6,630 nt of DNA from Betaproteobacteria bacterium (GTDB taxonomy: Bacteria > Pseudomonadota > Gammaproteobacteria > Burkholderiales > SG8-41), in assembly GCA_028292065.1 (NCBI GenBank), contig JAQGNC010000095.1, forward strand, positions 1 to 6,630, in the 5' to 3' direction. The notes beneath the pieces were generated by a model, which worked only from the letters and a program-made list of their open reading frames with translations, searched no databases and was not told the DNA's origin. The position numbers were made by a program, and so were the translations under genes. Positions 1 through 5,158 of this stretch are shown in pieces. The first letter of the stretch is position 1, and every line of letters starts with the position of its first letter.

Positions 1-25
1 TCAAACGGGCGCAGCAGGTCCAGCG

Positions 26-661
26 ATGAGCACGCCCGATTACTGGAACGAAGCCACTCGCGAGCTCGTCGCGCGCGATCCGGTGTTTTCCAGGCTCGCC
101 ACGCGCTACGAAGGCTTGGCGCTCGGCAGCCGCGGCGACGCGTTCTCCACGCTCGCGCGCGCGATCGTCGGTCAGCAGATCTCGGTCAGAGCCGCGGCGA
201 GCGTATGGGATCGGCTCGTCGCGGAGATCGTCGAGGTCACGCCGGCCAACCTCGCCGCCGCCGATCTCGCGCGGTTGCGCACGTGCGGGTTGTCCGGCCA
301 GAAGTGCGCTTATCTCTCCGACCTCGCCGCGCGTTTCGTGTCGGGCGCGCTCGACCCGTCGAGCTGGAACGCGCTCGACGACGAAGCGCTGATCGCCGAG
401 CTCACGCAAGTCAAAGGCATCGGACGCTGGACCGCCGAGATGTTCCTCATCTTCTACATGGCGCGCCCCGACGTGCTCCCGCTCGACGACATCGGGCTGC
501 AGCGCGCGATGAGCCTCCAGTACAACGCCGGCCGCCCGCTGTCGAAGCTCAAGATGCGGCGCATCGCCAAAGCATGGGCGCCGTGGCGTTCGGTCGCGAC
601 GTGGTACCTGTGGCGCAGCCTCGACCCGTTGTCGGCCGCTGCTGACAACGGGAATGTTTAG
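26..661 (+). CDS. DNA-3-methyladenine glycosylase II (AlkA-type, HhH-GPD family)
   Basis: This 211-residue protein should remove alkylated bases such as 3-methyladenine from DNA by cleaving the N-glycosidic bond, starting base excision repair in the cytoplasm. The family's N-terminal helix motif is visible (AIVGQQIS, residues 46-53). A helix-hairpin-helix follows at about 127-137 (VKGIGRWTA), then LPLDDIG at 151-157, where Asp155 aligns with the catalytic aspartate of HhH-GPD glycosylases. The protein is the short form, lacking the extra N-terminal domain of E. coli AlkA (282 residues). The ATG has a modest AGGT six bases upstream. The last dozen residues after WRSLDP are encoded by a perfect hairpin (625-652) and do not resemble the tail I expect in relatives, so the natural C-terminus may have been replaced. 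The catalytic core is intact. Family assignment is firm; exact base specificity is not visible. Confidence 0.93.
   Translation: MSTPDYWNEATRELVARDPVFSRLATRYEGLALGSRGDAFSTLARAIVGQQISVRAAASVWDRLVAEIVEVTPANLAAADLARLRTCGLSGQKCAYLSDLAARFVSGALDPSSWNALDDEALIAELTQVKGIGRWTAEMFLIFYMARPDVLPLDDIGLQRAMSLQYNAGRPLSKLKMRRIAKAWAPWRSVATWYLWRSLDPLSAAADNGNV
625..652. repeat. 9-bp perfect inverted repeat at the 3' end of the glycosylase gene
   Basis: CCCGTTGTC at 625-633 is the exact reverse complement of GACAACGGG at 644-652, with a 10-base loop. It lies inside the last codons of the glycosylase, ending nine bases before the TAG. No run of T follows, so it is a poor match to a classical intrinsic terminator, although the next bases are AT-rich (AATGTTTAG). 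It could still stall polymerase or protect the mRNA 3' end. Confidence 0.75.
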
Positions 662-666
662 TGTTA

Positions 667-713
667 AGTGTTCGGGTCGAGTGAAACGCACTCGATACCT
701 GACATAGAACACT
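667..713. repeat. Nested inverted repeat between the glycosylase and antiporter genes
   Basis: Two concentric perfect 7-bp arms are visible. The inner pair is TCGAGTG (677-683) with CACTCGA (689-695) around a 5-base loop. The outer pair is AGTGTTC (667-673) with GAACACT (707-713). The internal loop between them is asymmetric (3 bases against 11). The structure fills most of the 55-bp spacer, and its right arm ends three bases before the TTG start of the antiporter gene. It may be a REP-like intergenic element, a weak terminator, or an mRNA structure covering the translation start. The pairing is seen directly; the function is inferred. Confidence 0.75.
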
Positions 714-716
714 GAA

Positions 717-2435
717 TTGCACGAAGCCAACCATCTCATCCTGATCGGCGCCGCGCTGGTCGCTGCCAGCGTCATCGTCAGCGCATTCGCCTCGCGCGCC
801 GGCACGCCGCTGCTGCTCGTCTTTCTCGTCCTCGGCATGCTCGCCGGCGAAGACGGCCCCGGCGGCATCCAGTTCTACGACGTCGAGCTCACCTATCTCA
901 TCGGCTCGATCGCGCTCGGCATCATCCTCTTCGACGGGGGGATGCGAACGCACGCGCAGACGGTCCGCGTGGGCATCGGGCCCGGGGTCGTGCTCGCCAC
1001 CGTCGGGGTCGCGGTCACCGCGGGCGTGATCGCGCTGTTCGCGGTATGGCTGTTCGGCTTCACGTGGCTGCAAGGCCTGCTGCTCGGCGCGATCGTCGGC
1101 TCGACCGACGCCGCGGCCATCTTCTCGGTGCTGTCGGCGCGCGGACTCGCGATCAAACGGCGCGTGAGCGCGACGCTAGAAATCGAATCGGGCTGCAACG
1201 ATCCGATGGCGGTGTTCCTCACCTTGGTGCTGGTGCAGGCGATCGCCGCCGGCAAGACCGGCCTCGACTGGGGTGTCGCGTGGCGCCTGGTGTCGGAGCT
1301 CGGCATCGGCGGCATCGCAGGACTCGCCGGCGGCTATCTCATGGTGAGCATCATCAACCGGCTCGAGCTCGCGCAGGCGCTCTATCCCCTGCTCGCCTCG
1401 GCGCTGGCGCTCGCGGTGTTCGGCGCGACCGCGAGCATCGGCGGCAGCGGCTTTCTCGCGATCTATGTCGCGGGGCTCGTGATGGGCAACCGGCAGGTGC
1501 ACTCGGCGCAGAACATCCTGCGCGTGCACGACGGCCTCGCGTGGCTCGCGCAGATCGGCATGTTTCTGGTGCTCGGCCTGCTCGCGACGCCGAAGGACCT
1601 GCTCGGCGTCGCTCACCTCGCCCTCGCGGTCGCCGTGGTCCTGATCGTCGTCGCGCGGCCGCTCGCGGTGGTGCTGTGTCTCGCGCCTTTCGGCTTTCCG
1701 TGGCGCGAGCAGGCTTTCATCGGGTGGGTGGGCCTGCGCGGCGCGGTGCCGATCATCCTCGGGATCTTTCCGCTGGTCGCCGGCATCGAGAACGCGTGGC
1801 TGTTTTTCAACGTCGGGTTCTTCGTCGTGCTGGTCTCGCTTTTCGTGCAGGGCTGGACTGTCGCTCCCGCGGCGCGGCTGCTCCAGCTCGAAGTGCCTCC
1901 GGCGTCGGTGCCGGCCGGACGCTATGACCTCGGAACCGCGGGCCATTGGGACCTCGAGCTCATGCGCTACGACCTCTCCGAAGACAGTCCGGCGCTGCGA
2001 ACCGCGCTCGCTCATCTGCCTCTGCCCGAGCAGGCGTCGCTCGCCGGGGTGTTGCGCAACCACCGGCTCGAGTCTCCCGGGAGCGTCGCGGATCTCCAGC
2101 CGGGCGACCGCGTATACGTCATCGCCTCCGCCGCTCACGTCGATACGCTGAATCGCGCGTTCATCGCGCCTCACCATCCCGAAAGACTGGAAGAGCACAA
2201 GTTCTTCGGCGATCTGGTGCTCGATGCCGATGCGGGTCTCGGCGACATCGCGGCGTTCTACGGGGTCGAGATGCCGCCGGGCGCGGGAGACGTCAGCCTC
2301 GGGGTGTACCTGCAGCGCGTGTTCCGCAAGCGGCCGGTGGTCGGGGACCGGCTGAAAGTCGGCCGCGTCGAGTTCGTGATACGCGAGACCGCGGAAGACG
2401 GGCGGGTCTCGCGCGTGGGTCTGAAGTTCCGCTGA
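717..2435 (+). CDS. nhaP2: K+/H+ antiporter, NhaP2/CvrA type (CPA1 family)
   Basis: An inner-membrane cation/proton antiporter of 572 residues, close in length to E. coli CvrA (578) and with the same layout. About a dozen hydrophobic segments span residues 5-390. Conserved blocks include GMLAGEDGPGG (40-50), IILFDGGMRT (69-78), GAIVGSTDAA (124-133), the CPA1 motif EIESGCNDPM (155-164) with the ion-binding Asn161-Asp162 pair, and WVGLRGAVPI (337-346). The cytoplasmic tail has a TrkA-C (RCK-C) domain at about 404-485, expected to sense ligand, then a CorC/HlyC-type transporter-associated domain at about 493-571. The start is TTG: an in-frame TAG lies at 705-707 and the next start codon (ATG at 837) would remove the first helix. 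No clear Shine-Dalgarno sequence precedes it. Relatives extrude K+ and protect against excess potassium. Na+ transport is the main alternative, but the family match favours K+. Confidence 0.93.
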   Translation: MHEANHLILIGAALVAASVIVSAFASRAGTPLLLVFLVLGMLAGEDGPGGIQFYDVELTYLIGSIALGIILFDGGMRTHAQTVRVGIGPGVVLATVGVAVTAGVIALFAVWLFGFTWLQGLLLGAIVGSTDAAAIFSVLSARGLAIKRRVSATLEIESGCNDPMAVFLTLVLVQAIAAGKTGLDWGVAWRLVSELGIGGIAGLAGGYLMVSIINRLELAQALYPLLASALALAVFGATASIGGSGFLAIYVAGLVMGNRQVHSAQNILRVHDGLAWLAQIGMFLVLGLLATPKDLLGVAHLALAVAVVLIVVARPLAVVLCLAPFGFPWREQAFIGWVGLRGAVPIILGIFPLVAGIENAWLFFNVGFFVVLVSLFVQGWTVAPAARLLQLEVPPASVPAGRYDLGTAGHWDLELMRYDLSEDSPALRTALAHLPLPEQASLAGVLRNHRLESPGSVADLQPGDRVYVIASAAHVDTLNRAFIAPHHPERLEEHKFFGDLVLDADAGLGDIAAFYGVEMPPGAGDVSLGVYLQRVFRKRPVVGDRLKVGRVEFVIRETAEDGRVSRVGLKFR

Positions 2436-2445
2436 TCGAGTCGCC

Positions 2446-2799
2446 ATGACCCACGCCGAATTCAGCGAGCGCTATCGCGCCGGTTCCATACGCGTCGACA
2501 TCGACCGCAAGGCCGCGGCGCGCTTCATGAGCGCGCGCCTGCTGCTGCCGCTGGTGATGCTGCCGGTGCTCGGTCTCGGGACCGCGCTCGCGTTGAGCGG
2601 TTCGCTGTGGTCGGGCTTCGCCATCATCGGCGCCGCCACGCTCGTGCCGATGCTCATCAAGCGCTCGGCGCCGCACTTCGTGATGACGCAGGCGCTCGAG
2701 GACGGGAAGTTCTACGAGGATGCGGTCGCGGCGAAGCTTTTCGAGGTCACGGCCACCGAAAGCCGGGGTCAGACCCCAACCGACAAAACCGGGGTCTGA
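2446..2799 (+). CDS. Small two-helix membrane protein of unknown function
   Basis: I cannot name this 117-residue protein. A charged N-terminal segment (1-31, with SIRVDIDRKAAARF) precedes two hydrophobic helices at about 32-51 and 55-72, joined by a very short turn, then a soluble tail containing ALEDGKFYEDAVAAKLFEV (83-101). The likely topology is a helical hairpin in the inner membrane with both ends on the same side. It begins 10 bp after the antiporter stop, so the two are probably co-transcribed, but that does not establish a shared function. The ribosome-binding signal is weak (GAG at 2438-2440). From about residue 106 (SRGQTPTDKTGV) the coding sequence lies within a 14-bp inverted repeat whose right arm contains the TGA stop, so the tail is probably repeat-derived and not functional protein. 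Codon use is like its neighbours, which supports a real gene. Confidence 0.75.
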   Translation: MTHAEFSERYRAGSIRVDIDRKAAARFMSARLLLPLVMLPVLGLGTALALSGSLWSGFAIIGAATLVPMLIKRSAPHFVMTQALEDGKFYEDAVAAKLFEVTATESRGQTPTDKTGV

Positions 2800-2804
2800 C
2801 CCCG
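2764..2804. repeat. Inverted pair of GGGGTC-type palindromes over a stop codon
   Basis: GGGGTCAGACCCC (2765-2777) and GGGGTCTGACCCC (2791-2803) are exact reverse complements separated by 13 bases; C2764 and G2804 extend the stem to 14 bp. Each arm is also nearly self-palindromic (GGGGTC-N-GACCCC), so the DNA or RNA can fold as one long hairpin or two short ones. No T-tract follows. Similar words are, from memory, common in intergenic REP-like elements of GC-rich proteobacteria. It may act as a transcript end between convergent genes. Confidence 0.85.
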
Positions 2805-2819
2805 CCAGCGCAGCAGCGG

Positions 2820-2931
2820 GTCATCGCGAGGAGCGAACAAGCGCGACGTGGCGATCTCGTGGCGCACGCTAGAGCACGCTGACCTCGCGAGCGCCTCGGG
2901 ATTGCTTCGTCACTGCGTTCCTCGCAATGAC
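2820..2931. repeat. Inverted pair of GTCATTGCGAGGA-type interspersed repeats
   Basis: GTCATCGCGAGGA (2820-2832) and the reverse complement of 2919-2931 (GTCATTGCGAGGA) match at 12 of 13 bases. A second matching block lies inside: GATCTCGTGGCGC (2853-2865) against the reverse complement of 2891-2903 (AATCCCGAGGCGC), 10 of 13. The parts between are diverged and differ in length. The result is two inverted copies of a roughly 45-bp unit forming a large imperfect hairpin. This unit type (GCGAGGAGCGAA...GCAATCTCG) is a widespread non-coding interspersed repeat in proteobacteria, from memory. It fills the space between the ends of the small membrane protein gene and lolD, where it may act as a two-way transcript end. 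No gene is seen in 2800-2955. Confidence 0.8.
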
Positions 2932-2955
2932 AGCCCCGCGACATGCGCGCTGCGG

Positions 2956-3651
2956 CTACGCTTGTTGCAGAACGCCGTCGACCAGCTCGAGCACGCGATT
3001 CGCGCGCGACGCGAGTTGCCGGTCGTGGGTGACGATCACGAAGCTGGTGCCGAGGGTCTGGTTGAGCTCCATCATCAGCTCGAAAACGGTCTCGGCGGTG
3101 TGGCGGTCGAGATTGCCGGTCGGCTCATCGGCCAGCACGCATACCGGCTTCGTGACCAGCGCGCGCGCGAGCGCGGCGCGTTGCCGCTCGCCTCCGGAGA
3201 GCTCGCCCGGCGTATGCGTGAGCCGGTGGGAAAGACCGACGCGCCCGAGCATGTCCGACGCTTCCTTGTATGCCTCGGCTTTGGGCAGACGCCTGATGAG
3301 GAGCGGCATCGCGACGTTCTCCATCGCGCTGAACTCGGGCAGCAGATGGTGGAACTGGTAGACGAAACCGAGCGAACGATTGCGGGTGTAGCCGCGCTCG
3401 GCCTCGGTCTGGACACGGATGTCGGCGCCGAGCACGCGGATCTCTCCGCGCGTGGGCTCGTCGAGGCCGCCGAGCAGGTGCAGCAGCGTGCTTTTCCCGG
3501 AGCCCGACGCACCGACGATCGCGACGCGCTCGCCGCGCCCGACGTCCAGATCGATGCCCATGAGCACCGGCACTTCCACCTTGCCCTGTTTGTAGATCTT
3601 GGCGAGACCGCGGCACGACAGCACGCTCGCCTGCGTCTGCGGATCACTCAT
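2956..3651 (-). CDS. lolD: Lipoprotein-releasing ABC transporter ATPase LolD
   Basis: This cytoplasmic ATPase powers extraction of outer-membrane lipoproteins from the inner membrane and their transfer to LolA. Its 231 residues match the usual LolD length. All ABC motifs are intact: Walker A GASGSGKST (47-55), Q-loop Gln99 in VYQFHHLLPEF, signature LSGGERQR (151-158), Walker B VLADEP (172-177), D-loop GNLD (179-182) and the switch His209 in VTHD. The segment after the Q-loop (HHLLPEFSAMENVAMPLL) is typical of LolD and separates it from MacB- or FtsE-type relatives. The start codon overlaps the permease stop by 8 nt (ATGAGTGA), with a GGAGG nine bases upstream inside the permease gene, so translation is coupled. 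Pairing with a LolC-family permease makes the assignment firm. Confidence 0.96.
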   Translation of the reverse strand: MSDPQTQASVLSCRGLAKIYKQGKVEVPVLMGIDLDVGRGERVAIVGASGSGKSTLLHLLGGLDEPTRGEIRVLGADIRVQTEAERGYTRNRSLGFVYQFHHLLPEFSAMENVAMPLLIRRLPKAEAYKEASDMLGRVGLSHRLTHTPGELSGGERQRAALARALVTKPVCVLADEPTGNLDRHTAETVFELMMELNQTLGTSFVIVTHDRQLASRANRVLELVDGVLQQA

Positions 3652-4888
3652 AACGCAGCGCCTCCGCCGGATTCACTTTCGACGCGCGCCAGCTGGGATA
3701 AATGGTTGCGAGCGACGCCAGCACGAACGCGGTGATGGCGGTGACGATCACGTCCTGCGCGCGCAGCTCGGACGGCAGGTCGCTGATCTGGTAGACATCC
3801 TGCGGCAGGAACTTGAAGCCGAAGACGTGCTCGACGAAGCTCACGATCGTGTCGACGTTGAGCGCGCCGATGATGCCGAAGACGATCCCGAACAGCACGC
3901 CGACGAAACCGATCAGCACGCCCTGGATCATGAAGACTCGCAGGACGCCGCCGGGAGACGCGCCGAGGGTGCGCAGTATCGCGATGTCGGCGTTCTTTTC
4001 CTTCACCACCATGAAGAGGCTCGAGACCAGGTTGAAAGCCGCGATCGCGATGATGAAGAAGAGCAGCAGCGACATCATGCGCTTCTCGAGATCGACCGCG
4101 CGGAAGTACGTGGCGTTCATCCGGGTCCAGTCGAGCACGGTGTTGGTCGGCTGCAGCAAGGGCAGCAGCTCGCGCGCGACCTGCGGCGCCTTGAAGAGGT
4201 CGTCGAGCTTCACCCGCACGCCGGTCACGTCGGTGCCCATGCGGTAGAGGCGCTGCGCGTCTTCCATGTGGATGAGCCCGAGCGTCGAGTCGATCTCGTA
4301 ATGACCGACGTTGAAGGTGCCGACCACGGTGAACTGGCGCAGGCGCGGGATGACCCCGGCGGGGGTGACCTGCCCCTGCGGCGCGACGAGCACGATCACG
4401 TCTCCGGGAACCACGCCGAGCTGACGCGCGAGCGCGTCGCCGAGGATGATGCTGAATTCGCCGGGCTTCAACGCCGAGAGCTGTCCGCTGCGCATGTTGC
4501 GCGAGAGGTCGTCGACGGTGTCCTCGAGCTCCGGAACGATGCCGCGCAGGAACGCGCCGTGAACGTTGCCGCCGCTCGTGAGCAGTCCCTGCGCGGTGAC
4601 GTACGGCGCGGTTCCCTTGACCTCTGGATGACGCTTGACCGCATCAGCCACCGCGCGCCAGTCGCTCAGGCGCTCGTTGAGGTCGCTCACCTGGATATGC
4701 GCCACGGCGCTCAGCATGCGCGTGCGCACCTCGCGCTGGAAACCGTTGAACACCGACAGCACCGTGATCAGCACCGTCATGCCGAGCGCGATGCCGACGA
4801 TGGAGATCAGCGAGATGACCGAGATGAAGCGCGTGCGCTGCCGGGACCGCGTGTAGCGCAGCCCGATGAACAGCTCGTATGAATTCAC
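3644..4888 (-). CDS. lolC: Lipoprotein-releasing ABC transporter permease, LolC/LolF type
   Basis: Inner-membrane permease of 414 residues that, with LolD, releases lipoproteins from the membrane to LolA. The family layout is complete: an N-terminal block ELFIGLRYTRSR (5-16), helix 1 at about 24-48, a large periplasmic domain (about 50-270), then three helices at about 272-295, 316-342 and 378-397, ending with the family C-terminus NPAEALRYE. The cytoplasmic coupling segment EKNADIAILRTLGASP (297-312) should contact LolD. A loop at about 170-186 (PQGQVTPAGVIPRLRQF) matches the LolA-binding hook of E. coli LolC in position and proline pattern. Only one LolC/E-type gene is present here, so the complex may be a homodimer, as in LolF-type systems. 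The start is GTG: an in-frame TAA lies directly upstream (4889-4891), and no clear Shine-Dalgarno sequence is seen. Confidence 0.93.
   Translation of the reverse strand: MNSYELFIGLRYTRSRQRTRFISVISLISIVGIALGMTVLITVLSVFNGFQREVRTRMLSAVAHIQVSDLNERLSDWRAVADAVKRHPEVKGTAPYVTAQGLLTSGGNVHGAFLRGIVPELEDTVDDLSRNMRSGQLSALKPGEFSIILGDALARQLGVVPGDVIVLVAPQGQVTPAGVIPRLRQFTVVGTFNVGHYEIDSTLGLIHMEDAQRLYRMGTDVTGVRVKLDDLFKAPQVARELLPLLQPTNTVLDWTRMNATYFRAVDLEKRMMSLLLFFIIAIAAFNLVSSLFMVVKEKNADIAILRTLGASPGGVLRVFMIQGVLIGFVGVLFGIVFGIIGALNVDTIVSFVEHVFGFKFLPQDVYQISDLPSELRAQDVIVTAITAFVLASLATIYPSWRASKVNPAEALRYE
3661..3665 (-). promoter_or_regulatory. Ribosome binding site of lolD inside the lolC gene
   Basis: On the minus strand GGAGG lies nine bases before the lolD ATG, inside the last codons of lolC. 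It is the clearest Shine-Dalgarno sequence in the window and supports the chosen lolD start and translational coupling. Confidence 0.7.
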
Positions 4889-4911
4889 TTAAGGGGCGGA
4901 AAAAACGAAAG

Positions 4912-4930
4912 GCGCAGTTTAGCGTGTTTG
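4912..4930 (-). promoter_or_regulatory. Promoter-like element upstream of lolC (inverted copy of 5127-5145)
   Basis: On the minus strand this reads CAAACACGCTAAACTGCGC. TAAACT is a plausible -10 hexamer whose end lies 27 bases before the lolC GTG, a suitable position for a short leader. No good -35 is seen at 16-18 bp upstream, where the heptamer repeats begin. It matches the element before the RpfE-type gene at 18 of 19 bases. The match is direct; promoter function is inferred. Confidence 0.4.
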
Positions 4931-4933
4931 GGC

Positions 4934-5067
4934 GAGTGAGGCGTGAGGGGTGAGGCGTGAGGGTGAGGCGTGAGGGTGAGGCGTGAGGTGTGAGGTGTGA
5001 GGCCGTGAGGCGAGCGAGTGAGATCGCGCCAGTCCCGCCCTTGCGCCTCACCCCTCACGCCTCACTC
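4934..5067. repeat. 24-bp perfect inverted repeat formed by heptamer arrays
   Basis: Positions 4934-4957 are the exact reverse complement of 5044-5067, with an 86-base interval. Both arms are part of longer arrays of 7-bp units: GTGAGGN units on the left and CCTCACN units on the right. In single-stranded DNA or RNA this could form a long hairpin in the spacer between lolC and the RpfE-type gene. The core between the arrays (about 5012-5043) holds nothing recognisable. Confidence 0.85.
4936..5011. repeat. Left tandem array of GTGAGGN heptamers
   Basis: Eleven consecutive units can be laid out from 4936: nine of 7 bp (GTGAGGC, GTGAGGG or GTGAGGT) and two shortened to 6 bp (4957-4962 and 4970-4975), with one extra C at 5004 before the last unit. 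The variation is confined to the seventh base. The pattern suggests expansion by slippage or unequal exchange. Heptameric short tandem repeats are known in cyanobacteria (STRR); whether these are related is unknown. Confidence 0.85.
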
Positions 5068-5124
5068 CTCACGCCGTGCTGCCTCCCGCCTCACACCTCC
5101 CGCCTCCCGCCTCCCGCCTCCTCC
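5046..5124. repeat. Right tandem array of CCTCMCN heptamers
   Basis: Four CCTCACN units (5046-5073) are followed by an 8-base interruption (5074-5081), one CCTCCCG, one CCTCACA, three perfect CCTCCCG units (5096-5116) and a partial copy running to 5124. The array is the reverse-complement counterpart of the left array, but its distal half has changed to CCTCCCG. It ends only two bases before the promoter-like element at 5127. Confidence 0.85.
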
Positions 5125-5126
5125 TT

Positions 5127-5145
5127 CAAACAAGCTAAACTGCGC
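5127..5145 (+). promoter_or_regulatory. Promoter-like element upstream of the RpfE-type gene
   Basis: CAAACAAGCTAAACTGCGC contains TAAACT (5136-5141) as a possible -10, ending 17 bases before the ATG at 5159, which would give a very short leader. The expected -35 position falls in the CCTCCCG array and shows no consensus. The 19-mer is the inverted partner of 4912-4930 with a single mismatch. No clear Shine-Dalgarno sequence lies between it and the ATG. Confidence 0.4.
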
Positions 5146-5158
5146 GGCAACCAACGCC

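Noticed and set aside
1..29. Possible end of an upstream gene finishing at the TGA at 27-29, overlapping the glycosylase ATG
   Set aside because: Only eight codons are visible in that frame, with no recognisable sequence, so it cannot be separated from chance.
1176..2447. Long open frame on the minus strand opposite the antiporter gene
   Set aside because: Its product is rich in Arg, Asp, Glu and His without domain structure, typical of an antisense shadow in GC-rich DNA; the plus-strand frame encodes a complete known family.
2764..2804. Classical intrinsic terminator
   Set aside because: The stem is strong but no run of T follows on either strand; it is kept only as a repeat with possible termination effect.
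2848..3735. Plus-strand open frame running from the repeat region across lolD
   Set aside because: It starts in the interspersed repeat and is antisense to all ABC motifs of lolD; no family features.
3599..4882. Long plus-strand open frame opposite lolC
   Set aside because: It is a low-complexity charged product mirroring a complete LolC family gene on the other strand.
4934..5124. CRISPR array
   Set aside because: Units are contiguous 7-mers with no spacers and no cas genes nearby.
5018..5158. Earlier GTG start for the RpfE-type protein, adding 47 residues
   Set aside because: The extension is encoded by the heptamer arrays (Ser, Pro, Arg-rich) and would place the start upstream of the promoter-like element; the ATG at 5159 gives the expected family N-terminus.
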